Shown: positions 1 to 4,974 of the stretch, piece by piece
How positions within the stretch are numbered: the stretch's first letter is position 1
Layout of the letters: every line of letters starts with the position of its first letter
Source of the DNA: Lentisphaerota bacterium
Lineage (GTDB): Bacteria; Verrucomicrobiota; Kiritimatiellia; RFP12; UBA1067
DNA length: 6,973 nucleotides
Reading direction: 5' to 3'
Assembly (NCBI GenBank): GCA_015061765.1
Contig: SUVZ01000200.1
Coordinates: forward strand, 1-6,973
The notes under the pieces: model-generated
What the model was told of the DNA's origin: nothing
Seen by the model: only the letters and a program-made list of their open reading frames with translations
Database searches by the model: none
Made by a program: the position numbers and the translations under genes

Positions 1-88
1 TAGAAATGATGTAAAAGCGTGACTTATCGTCCGGGTATTGAAAACGCCCAGATTCATCAATAAATATGCTTAACACCTTTTCTGTCAT
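1..88 (-). CDS. DUF3800 domain protein, N-terminal fragment (runs off the window)
   Basis: Minus-strand frame read down to base 1 gives 29 residues beginning MTEKVLSIFIDESGRFQYPD. The hydrophobic strand followed by Asp-Glu-Ser-Gly near the N-terminus is the hallmark of DUF3800 proteins. These have a predicted RNase H-like fold, and the Asp is thought to be an active-site residue. They are scattered through phages, mobile islands and defence regions, and their function is not settled. An in-frame ATG lies 12 nt upstream at 100 and would add MILT. Neither start has a clear Shine-Dalgarno site, so the start is uncertain. The gene has its own promoter (189-217) and a structured leader (100-181), so it is probably a separate transcription unit from the operon to its right. 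The rest of the gene lies outside the window, so family membership rests on the N-terminal motif only. Confidence 0.72.
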   Translation of the reverse strand, partial: MTEKVLSIFIDESGRFQYPDDKSRFYIIS

Positions 89-99
89 AGTTAAAATCA

Positions 100-181
100 T
101 AAGTGACGAGAATTGCTTCCCGTCACTTAAGGCGGAGAACTTCCCCCGCTTCTCGAAGATCCCTACCTTTCGGTTGAGATC
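100..181 (-). promoter_or_regulatory. Three-hairpin structured leader RNA upstream of the DUF3800 gene
   Basis: Read on the minus strand, three hairpins lie almost back to back. Hairpin I (181-158) has six outer pairs including one G-U, an A-A mismatch, three inner pairs and a GAAA tetraloop. Hairpin II (149-132) has a six-pair stem, GCGGGG with CTCCGC. Hairpin III (129-100) has nine pairs (TAAGTGACG with CGTCACTTA), one mismatch, three more pairs and a four-base loop. Hairpin I starts at the base predicted as +1 from the promoter at 189-217, and hairpin III ends at the first possible start codon. It could be a translational control element, an attenuator or a small RNA. It matches no RNA family I recognise. 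The folding was judged by eye. Confidence 0.5.
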
Positions 182-188
182 GGTTCAT

Positions 189-217
189 ATTATCTCATAT
201 CGCGGTTCAGAAAGCAA
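189..217 (-). promoter_or_regulatory. Sigma-70-type promoter of the DUF3800 transcript
   Basis: On the minus strand, -35 TTGCTT (217-212), a 17-nt spacer and -10 GATAAT (194-189) preceded by TGA (extended -10). The predicted +1 is G181 or its neighbour. The extended -10 matches the other promoters in this window. Confidence 0.6.
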
Positions 218-240
218 GTGGGGAATTTTGAAACACGACG

Positions 241-299
241 CTCCCTGTTCCCTCTTCCCCGTTCCCTGTTCCCCAAGCGAAGCGCTTCCCTCTTCCCTA
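241..299 (-). repeat. Degenerate heptad repeat array overlapping the stop of the 249-aa gene
   Basis: On the plus strand, units CTCCCTG, TTCCCTC, TTCCCCG, TTCCCTG, TTCCCCA, then a 10-base interruption AGCGAAGCGC, then TTCCCTC and TTCCCTA. The last unit contains the TAG stop (299-297) of the upstream gene. The array belongs to the same family as those at 1049-1140, 1514-1536 and 4287-4380. A lone GGGGAA at 220-225 in the opposite orientation may be the remnant of a partner arm. The interruption forms a 5-bp hairpin (AAGCG with CGCTT). No gene lies in 89-296. Confidence 0.85.
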
Positions 300-1046
300 A
301 TCAAGCTGCAACAACTTTATACCAAGATTGCGAAGCTGGTTATTGCGCTCTTCCCACAGATCAAGGTAACGGTCAGAGGTCATTGTTTCCTTGGCTCTTT
401 TCAATTCCGCCTTGGCTCGCTCATAAATCGCAATCTCGGCTTCTTGCCTTTCTGTAAGGCGCTTGCCATATTCAACAACAGTTCCTCCGGCTTGAAGATA
501 TGCACGAGCCTCATCCTTCATTCCTTCGACCATTGCTTTTATTTGCCTCACTTCGAGCGAATCCGATGCCATTATCTCCTGTCGAGAATTCAGAGCCTGC
601 ATAAAGGATTCCTCGCTCGTGTTTCGCTGCCCAGGTCTAACGCCGGGTATTGCAAAACTCGCGAGAAACCTATCCCCCTCCAACTCAAAAACATCAGACC
701 ATCCGGTAAGAATGCCCTTCTCAATTACTGCGACATCCCCTATAATCTGCCGACGCGTCTGATCCTCTTGAAATTGTGCGACCGCTTCATGCTCTCCCTT
801 ACGGGCTCCTGTAAAATAAGCGACACTTCCGACAATTACGGCTACACACACAATCGCTACAAACACCACTCGCTTGCGAACGCCCCTCATTTCCCCATTC
901 GCTTTTGAACCGTCAGCAGCAACAACTTTAATAGCCTTAATGCCGCGTTTGCGAAGTTCAGCGAACACCTCATCTCTCGATGAGGCGTTCATAAAGTCCT
1001 CATGGCGAACGCCGTCAGAGGTCTTGTATGCGTATGTATATTTCAT
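297..1046 (-). CDS. Bitopic membrane protein with GspF-N-like N-terminus, paralogue of the 312-aa protein
   Basis: 249 residues. Residues 1-45 (MKYTYAYKTSDG... to LRKRGIKAIKVV) follow the pattern of the N-terminal domain of GspF/PilC proteins: aromatic strand, Gly turn, Ala-Ser helix, L..RGI. One membrane helix lies at about 59-79 after Arg/Lys residues (RGVRKR), so the N-terminus is probably cytoplasmic and the rest periplasmic. The C-terminal part (about 80-249) is charged and helical. It shares GGTV.EY and a final RNNQLRNLGIKLLQL with the C-terminus of the 312-aa protein, so the two are full-length paralogues. No catalytic motif is visible. The ATG is supported by alignment with the paralogue, but there is no Shine-Dalgarno site: a C/T-rich heptad array ends 2 bases upstream. 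It is the last gene of the operon and its TAG stop lies inside another array. The function is unknown. Confidence 0.8.
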   Translation of the reverse strand: MKYTYAYKTSDGVRHEDFMNASSRDEVFAELRKRGIKAIKVVAADGSKANGEMRGVRKRVVFVAIVCVAVIVGSVAYFTGARKGEHEAVAQFQEDQTRRQIIGDVAVIEKGILTGWSDVFELEGDRFLASFAIPGVRPGQRNTSEESFMQALNSRQEIMASDSLEVRQIKAMVEGMKDEARAYLQAGGTVVEYGKRLTERQEAEIAIYERAKAELKRAKETMTSDRYLDLWEERNNQLRNLGIKLLQLD

Positions 1047-1048
1047 TT

Positions 1049-1140
1049 TAGGGAACGGGGAACAGGGAACGGGGAACAGGGAACGGGGAACAGGGAACGG
1101 GGAACAGGGAACGGGGAACAGGGAACGGGGAACGGGGAAT
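1049..1140 (+). repeat. Heptad repeat array (GGGAACR)12, left arm of the S23 module
   Basis: On the plus strand, TA, then GGGAACG and GGGAACA alternating strictly for five pairs (1051-1120), then GGGAACG twice and GGGAAT. The true period is therefore 14 bp over most of its length. It fills nearly all the space between the S23 gene stop (1149) and the 249-aa gene start (1046). It is oriented opposite to the array at 1514-1536. Confidence 0.95.
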
Positions 1141-1148
1141 ATTCATTG

Positions 1149-1499
1149 TCAGCCTCGCAATTTCTGAATCATCACATAGAGCATCTTGCTGATACTATCA
1201 ATCAGAGCAGATGGAATATCCTTCTCAGCTACATATTGAAATCGTAATGCAAGATCGAGTTGCGTTCTTACTTCAAATAATGAACCTCGTGCAATAGAGA
1301 TAAAATGAGCATATTCACTTCGCGAATCACGCCCATTACCCTCTGCAATATTCGACGGAATAGAAATAACAGCACGTCTCAACTGATCGCACAATGCATA
1401 ACGCTCTTCTTGCGGGAATTTACGAACTAGGCCATACACCTTTTCGCACAGTTCCATAGACTGCTTCCAAACCTCTAAATCTCTATAATCAAGAGCCAC
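1149..1499 (-). CDS. Four-helix-bundle protein, S23 / 23S rRNA intervening-sequence protein family
   Basis: 116 residues, the normal size for the family. Family features seen: YRDLEVWKQSMELCEKVY in helix 1, FPQEERYALCDQLRRAVISI in helix 2, the signature SIPSNIAEGNGRDSRSEYAHF, and ARGSLFEVRTQLDLA in helix 3. Family members are encoded in intervening sequences of 23S rRNA genes (for example Leptospira and Coxiella) and as free genes. They form small, often multimeric four-helix bundles of unclear function. Avd of diversity-generating retroelements has the same fold, but no reverse transcriptase is visible here. The start is GTG at 1499: GAGGG lies 7 nt upstream and an in-frame TGA lies two codons upstream. 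The gene is flanked on both sides by heptad arrays in opposite orientation and separates two operon genes. Confidence 0.9.
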   Translation of the reverse strand: MALDYRDLEVWKQSMELCEKVYGLVRKFPQEERYALCDQLRRAVISIPSNIAEGNGRDSRSEYAHFISIARGSLFEVRTQLDLALRFQYVAEKDIPSALIDSISKMLYVMIQKLRG

Positions 1500-1513
1500 A
1501 ACTCATCCCTCTC

Positions 1514-1536
1514 TGTTCCCTGTTCCCTGTTCCCTA
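1514..1536 (-). repeat. Short heptad array, right arm of the S23 module
   Basis: On the plus strand TGTTCCC three times in perfect tandem (1514-1534) followed by TA. On the minus strand it reads TAGGGAACAGGGAAC and onward. It lies in the 39 nt between the 248-aa gene stop and the S23 GTG start, and the S23 ribosome site begins just after it. It is complementary to the array at 1049-1140. Confidence 0.9.
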
Positions 1537-1538
1537 TC

Positions 1539-2285
1539 TCACCGGCCTTTCTTGGGGTCGAACTGAATCTTCATCGGGTTCTTCGGAATGGAGTGAATTT
1601 CATCCCATATCGCCTTTTGGAAGGAGTTTGTCGGTTGCGCCGCCCAACCTTCCATGCAAGCACGACGATAGGTTGTCTTGCGAGACTGAGTTACACCAAG
1701 ATTCTGAAGGTTGCGCATGATTGACTGCAATGCATCAAACGTGATTCCCTCGCTGTGCAATTTATCAAGATCACTGACGCTCTTGACCGTCTGCATCGGC
1801 GATCCCTTAAACTGCGAAACACCCGCTCCAAGAGTTGCAATCATAACACGAGCGAGCGCCTTATTGAAGCGAGGATTACCTTCAAGTTTAGCCACATTCA
1901 AAACGCCCCACTGCTCTTCCATCGCCACCAAGGTCAAGGGAAGGTTTGCGTCGTTAACGATAAAAACAGCCGCATTCGCACCTGCGGGAACCTTGTCGCC
2001 GAATTTCCACGCCCCCTTCTCGATATCGATTTTCACGCGAATCGCACCATTGCACTTCTTAACCTGTGCATCAATATCCTGAACAGAATATTTTTCCTGC
2101 GCATTCACGATAACGATCCGCCCTGTGCCAGGCTTCTCGATAATGCCGCCTGTCTTCTCCATCATCCGCTGACGAGCCTGCGCCTTCTTCGCAGCCTTCT
2201 CCGCTTCTGTCAATTCAGCCCCCTTCTCCTGAGCATACGAGGCTATCGCGCAAAACGCGACAATTGCAATTACTAACTTCTTCAT
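1539..2285 (-). CDS. Secreted protein of unknown function
   Basis: 248 residues. A classical signal peptide is visible: MKK, then hydrophobic LVIAIVAFCAIASYA, with likely cleavage after Ala18 (ASYA|QEKG). A charged Ala/Lys/Glu helix follows (about 24-45), then a mixed alpha/beta domain with strands such as GRIVIVNAQ, AIRVKIDI and NAAVFIVND and conserved-looking stretches NLPLTLVAMEEQWGVLNVAKL and KTTYRRACMEGWAAQPTN. The C-terminus is basic (FDPKKGR). No HExxH or other catalytic motif is present. The style is like secreted hypothetical proteins of gut PVC bacteria, but I cannot name a family. The start is supported by AAGGA 8 nt upstream. It begins 17 nt after the 312-aa gene, so the two are co-transcribed. 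The partner proteins have periplasmic domains, so a shared envelope role is plausible. Confidence 0.8.
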   Translation of the reverse strand: MKKLVIAIVAFCAIASYAQEKGAELTEAEKAAKKAQARQRMMEKTGGIIEKPGTGRIVIVNAQEKYSVQDIDAQVKKCNGAIRVKIDIEKGAWKFGDKVPAGANAAVFIVNDANLPLTLVAMEEQWGVLNVAKLEGNPRFNKALARVMIATLGAGVSQFKGSPMQTVKSVSDLDKLHSEGITFDALQSIMRNLQNLGVTQSRKTTYRRACMEGWAAQPTNSFQKAIWDEIHSIPKNPMKIQFDPKKGR

Positions 2286-2302
2286 TTCACTGTCCTTTCT
2301 TT

Positions 2303-3241
2303 TTAGTCTTCAATTCCTAATTGTTCTTTTAATTTGGGCGGCAATTTTACAGGCCTGATACCCTTTTGGGCAAGCCTGTTATTTATTTCCGCGATGTAGT
2401 CTGCTGCGAGGTCGGGTTCATCCCTTACGACCTGCAACACACTTTTTTGACATTCTTTCCACTCATTGTGAGCCTGCATCAGTTCGCCTCGGTAGTATTC
2501 GAGAAACGAATCAACCGTACCACCTTCCTTGATGTACTTAATCAGCTCCTTCTTTGCAAGCTCGACCATCTGCTTGGCCTCTTTGGCTTTTTCGCTATCG
2601 CCTTCGAAGATTGGATTTTTAGCCATCAGAATTTCAGCCATGTGAGCCTCGTCACGAATGGGAATACGTGGCAACGGTGGCGGCATCGCTCCTAATTCTG
2701 TCGTGAATATCCAACTCATCACCTGCTCTGTGCCGGTCTTGAAAAGGCGATTGGTTGACGGAGTTAGGTCTATCGGCTTTTTGGCTGCCTCCTCAAAGAG
2801 ATATTGCATCCGCTCTTCCGGGGTCATGGCTCTTAATTTCGCGATGCGCTCGGCCTTCTCTTTATCAACTTTTGAAACCTCCTCAACTGGAGCAGGCGGC
2901 TGCTCCTTTGGCAGAGCCGGTTTTACGGTTCGCACAGTCTTTGGCGGCTTTTTCTCTTTTACTGGAGCCTTCTTAGGCGCTTCTTCCTGACAAAAATAGA
3001 CTAAAGCACCACATAATCCCAATATAGCGACAAGTACCAACAATAATATCTTAAAATTATTAGATGAGACTCCCCGTGATTTATTGGATCGCGAAGACTT
3101 CTTTGTCGCTTCATTTATTAAAATTGGATTGATGCCCTTCTCCTTTAATTTTGGCCAAATGGCATCCTTAGAAGGTGCTTCGATTTGAAGCACCTCCTTA
3201 CCTCCTGTTTTAGCATTGCGATATGTAACATCAAATACCAT
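2303..3241 (-). CDS. Bitopic membrane protein with GspF-N-like N-terminus and Pro/Lys/Glu-rich periplasmic linker
   Basis: 312 residues, first gene of the operon. Residues 1-45 (MVFDVTYRNAKTGGKEVLQI onward, LKEKGINPILIN) resemble the GspF/PilC N-terminal domain. A basic stretch (KKSSRSNKSRG, 47-57) precedes one membrane helix at about 63-83. A linker rich in Pro, Lys and Glu (about 86-130) follows, of the kind that spans the periplasm, then a helical domain with a PEERMQYLFEEAA segment and a C-terminal EINNRLAQKGIRPVKLP. It aligns along its length with the 249-aa protein encoded at 297-1046. A GspF-like role is unlikely, since the multi-pass GspF core is absent. ATG is chosen because AAGGA lies 6 nt upstream and a promoter with +1 near 3261 precedes it. 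The function is unknown; a TonB- or secretion-like scaffold is a guess only. Confidence 0.8.
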   Translation of the reverse strand: MVFDVTYRNAKTGGKEVLQIEAPSKDAIWPKLKEKGINPILINEATKKSSRSNKSRGVSSNNFKILLLVLVAILGLCGALVYFCQEEAPKKAPVKEKKPPKTVRTVKPALPKEQPPAPVEEVSKVDKEKAERIAKLRAMTPEERMQYLFEEAAKKPIDLTPSTNRLFKTGTEQVMSWIFTTELGAMPPPLPRIPIRDEAHMAEILMAKNPIFEGDSEKAKEAKQMVELAKKELIKYIKEGGTVDSFLEYYRGELMQAHNEWKECQKSVLQVVRDEPDLAADYIAEINNRLAQKGIRPVKLPPKLKEQLGIED

Positions 3242-3267
3242 AATAAGTCCTTAATTTAGCACCTAAC

Positions 3268-3298
3268 ATTATACCATAAGTATATGGGGTTAAATCAA
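3268..3298 (-). promoter_or_regulatory. Promoter of the 312-248-249 operon
   Basis: On the minus strand a perfect -10 TATAAT (3273-3268) preceded by TGG (extended -10). A weak -35 TTGATT lies at 3298-3293 with a long 19-nt spacer, so the extended -10 probably dominates. AACCCC lies 12 nt upstream of the -10, exactly as in the lysA promoter. The promoter overlaps the last codons of the integrase gene, and the leader is about 20 nt. Confidence 0.75.
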
Positions 3299-4204
3299 GT
3301 CCGTTACGCGAATATCACCAATATTCGGTTGGGCGGGGTCGGCGTAATAATAGGTAATTGTCTTTATGTCATCGCCCGAAATCGACACAGCCATCTCCGC
3401 TCCGAACTTCTGATATACATGGTCGACACATATTTTCCTCAGTTCATACGCACCTTTCGGACCATTGAAGCCCATATCGCGCATCTTCTGGTTGAGGCGT
3501 ATGAAGATATCGTCATCAAGAGTGGGGAGTTGATCGCCCTCCATCAAAGTCTGTATCTTATTCCAAATCTCAGGATGAACCGGCCATTTGACCGTCCGAG
3601 CCGAGGAGTGAACCGTCTTATTCGGAGTATAGTTCAAATATATGCGCCCTTCTCGTTCGACAAAATTCCTTCGGCTAAGTCTCATGATGTCGCCGTTTCG
3701 CATCGCAAACTCAAGCATCATCGTCGTTACAAACCAAAGCTGATCGATCGGCATAGACCGATACCAATCCTTAACCTTAGCAAGCATCTCTCTTGACGGA
3801 CGCGAATACCGGGGAGCCATCGGCTTCTTGCCAAAAGATGGGAACATCGGCACTTTCCAGCCGTGATCTTCATAATAAGGACGCACCCAACGCGAGAAAA
3901 GCTGCCTAAGCTGGTAAATATATGTCATAGCCGTAATTGGCCGAGTACCGCCCTTCAACAGATCTGCAAGGTACTTGTGTATTAAGGCAGGTTTTACCAC
4001 CGACACCAGCGGAAAGCCGTCTTCTAAATCTTTATAGTCATACCCGTTCTTCAACCTTCTTTCATTCATCCACCGAACAAAGCGCTTAACGCCCTGCTTC
4101 GTATTCTTGACCGTCCCCTTTTCAGGTCTGCCGCATTTCATTCGCTCAATGGCCGCAGCATCCACATAGGCCTTGAGCATTTTATCCATAGTTGGTGTTG
4201 TCAT
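3290..4204 (-). CDS. Tyrosine recombinase / integrase, atypical active site
   Basis: 304 residues, the usual length. The N-terminal part (about 8-115) has the helical core-binding look: VKNTKQGVKRFVRWMNER and TAMTYIYQLRQLFSRWV. The catalytic part shows Arg169 in LEFAMRNGDIMRLSRRNF (the box normally written TGlR..E...L), Lys196 in NKT on the beta-hairpin, Arg256 in YELRK (normally HxLRH) and a nucleophile Tyr in TITYYYADP, most likely Tyr287 from its spacing to Gly277. The two histidines common in the family are replaced (Tyr253 and Asp278). It would cut and rejoin DNA at an att or resolution site. The start has AAAGGA 8 nt upstream. The gene lies about 770 bp from a tRNA-Val gene, which fits integrase of an element, but it could also be a stand-alone recombinase. 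Activity with the changed residues is uncertain. Confidence 0.85.
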   Translation of the reverse strand: MTTPTMDKMLKAYVDAAAIERMKCGRPEKGTVKNTKQGVKRFVRWMNERRLKNGYDYKDLEDGFPLVSVVKPALIHKYLADLLKGGTRPITAMTYIYQLRQLFSRWVRPYYEDHGWKVPMFPSFGKKPMAPRYSRPSREMLAKVKDWYRSMPIDQLWFVTTMMLEFAMRNGDIMRLSRRNFVEREGRIYLNYTPNKTVHSSARTVKWPVHPEIWNKIQTLMEGDQLPTLDDDIFIRLNQKMRDMGFNGPKGAYELRKICVDHVYQKFGAEMAVSISGDDIKTITYYYADPAQPNIGDIRVTDLI

Positions 4205-4286
4205 CGTGTTTTCCTTTCTTTATTGTTTTCTGAGTCCATACCAGCAGACCCTTCAACAATATATTAAACACGATAACTATTTTTTT

Positions 4287-4380
4287 GGGGAATGGGGAAC
4301 GGGGAACGGGGAACGGGGAATGGGGAACGGTAATGAAGTGGTCATGAACCCTCAACCGTTCCCCTTCAACCGCTCCCCTA
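4287..4380 (-). repeat. Inverted heptad-array pair without an ORF (MITE-like)
   Basis: The left arm (4287-4330) is six units GGGGAAT/GGGGAAC plus GG. The right arm (4356-4380) is degenerate: CCGTTCCCC, then TTCAACCG, then CTCCCCTA. The inner ends form a perfect 9-bp stem (GGGGAACGG 4322-4330 with CCGTTCCCC 4356-4364) around 25 bases that encode nothing visible. Orientation and the terminal CCCTA match the S23 module, so it may be a non-coding relative. It lies between the 47-aa gene stop and the integrase leader (4205-4286), where I see no convincing promoter. Confidence 0.8.
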
Positions 4381-4381
4381 A

Positions 4382-4525
4382 TCACGGCAATCTATCAACA
4401 ACCGCTTTCAGTTGCGCTTTCAGTTCATCAAGCTGCTCCCATTCCTCATGAGCCTCCGCATACGCCATCAATCCCTCAATGCGCCGAATCTCTTCTATCA
4501 ACTTATCTCTCTGCTGCATTGCCAT
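4382..4525 (-). CDS. Small charged helical (coiled-coil-like) protein, 47 aa
   Basis: Reads MAMQQRDKLIEEIRRIEGLM then AYAEAHEEWEQLDELKAQL and ends VVDRLP. It is almost wholly helical, with hydrophobic residues at heptad-like spacing and alternating acid/base residues, and has no Cys. An ATG two codons upstream (4531) is possible, but GAGGTG at 4537-4532 lies directly against it and 6 nt from the ATG at 4525, so the latter is preferred. It follows the truncated HNH gene and precedes the integrase in the same direction, so it is probably part of the same accessory unit. A partner-binding or regulatory subunit is conceivable. I do not recognise the family. Confidence 0.6.
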   Translation of the reverse strand: MAMQQRDKLIEEIRRIEGLMAYAEAHEEWEQLDELKAQLKAVVDRLP

Positions 4526-4625
4526 AATCATCACCTCATTCTCATCGGATTAGCAATAATCGTCTATTGAATCTCCACCCGTCCACTCAAGCCCCTGTAG
4601 AATGGTAAAAGCCTTCTCCACTCCC

Positions 4626-4880
4626 TCATCTGAGGTTTTCGACTCGGTTATTGCAGCGATTGGTGTCTATATGATCCACTACCAATTTCTTCGAATCGTT
4701 CTCGCCGTGGGAAACCGTCGCCACAATGATATGCACACGCGCCGTGCCGACCGTCATATACCCCGTCTTTTCGTTCTTCTCACCGAATGTCCAGACATTA
4801 TCCAACTTGCGCGGACGGCTCTCCTTTTTGCACACCCCTTGCTTCATCTCACTTTGGAGAGGTGTTCCGAAGCCCCGCAT
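4626..4880 (-). CDS. HNH endonuclease-like protein, C-terminally truncated
   Basis: Up to 84 residues. The HNH core is clear: ARVHIIVATV (first His), KKLVVDHIDTNRCNNRVENL (central Asp-His and the Asn-Asn...Glu-Asn-Leu end). Upstream, LDNVWTFGEKNEKTGYMTVG is the beta strand usual before it. Such proteins nick or cut DNA and are common in phages, as free-standing homing enzymes and in integrated elements. Family members usually continue after NLR with a Trp and an ENAxxNP stretch, but here a TGA follows NLR at once and no other frame restores it. It is probably cut short, and perhaps inactive. The start is doubtful: the ATG at 4880 has no ribosome site, and an internal ATG at 4847 (MKQGVCKKES) gives 73 residues and overlaps the TGA of a possible 24-codon reading frame (4918-4844). 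The 94 nt between it and the 47-aa gene hold no supported feature. Confidence 0.65.
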   Translation of the reverse strand: MRGFGTPLQSEMKQGVCKKESRPRKLDNVWTFGEKNEKTGYMTVGTARVHIIVATVSHGENDSKKLVVDHIDTNRCNNRVENLR

Positions 4881-4933
4881 ACCGCAAAACCCCCGATTTT
4901 ACGGGCTTTTCGCGCCATCCAACCCCTGAAAAC

Positions 4934-4957
4934 AAAAAAGAGAAGCCGCGCTTCTCC
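4934..4957 (-). terminator. Intrinsic terminator of tRNA-Val
   Basis: On the minus strand a perfect 7-bp stem GAGAAGC (4956-4950), loop GCG, GCTTCTC (4946-4940), followed by TTTTTT (4939-4934). It starts 18 nt after the tRNA 3' end. Confidence 0.9.
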
Positions 4958-4974
4958 TTTTCGATTTTGAATCC

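Larger units (their letters stand above)
1049..1536 (-). mobile_element. Candidate mobile module: S23-family ORF between inverted heptad arrays
   Basis: The 488-bp unit starts TAGGGAAC (1049-1056) and ends GTTCCCTA (1529-1536), an exact 8-bp terminal inverted repeat. It extends to 21 of 23 matched positions through the heptads. It holds one gene, the S23-family four-helix-bundle protein. It sits inside an otherwise tight operon between the 248-aa and 249-aa genes. Without it, the 248-aa stop and the 249-aa ATG would be about 6 nt apart, with GGTGA correctly placed as a ribosome site. Published S23 intervening sequences in 23S rRNA likewise carry the ORF between complementary ends. That this unit moves is an inference: no transposase is present and no target duplication beyond a possible TA is visible. 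Confidence 0.4.

Noticed and set aside
66..908. 280-codon open frame on the plus strand
   Set aside because: It is antisense to the 249-aa gene and runs across the leader and repeat array. Its composition is not protein-like, and the opposite strand has a paralogue-supported gene.
1051..1140. CRISPR array
   Set aside because: The units are pure 7/14-bp tandem repeats without spacers.
1149..1499. Avd of a diversity-generating retroelement
   Set aside because: The fold family is shared, but no reverse transcriptase or template/variable repeat pair is visible. The S23-type signature fits better.
4205..4286. Promoter for the integrase (TGGTATGG or TAATAT boxes)
   Set aside because: No box pairs with a reasonable -35 at normal spacing.
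4182..4385. 67-codon minus-strand frame overlapping the integrase start
   Set aside because: Its central part is a translation of the heptad array (SPFPVPRSPFP), and the integrase has a good ribosome site in another frame.
4550..4621. 23-codon GTG-started frame (ending GGDSIDDYC) between the HNH and 47-aa genes
   Set aside because: The composition is protein-like, but the purine-rich sequence is too close to the GTG to act as a ribosome site and there is no ATG. It could be the tail of a lost gene.
4844..4918. 24-codon minus-strand frame MARKARKIGGFAVCGASEHL before the HNH gene
   Set aside because: An AGGGG lies upstream and its TGA overlaps an HNH-frame ATG, so a coupled leader peptide is possible. 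It is too short and unlike anything I know, so it is not listed as a gene.
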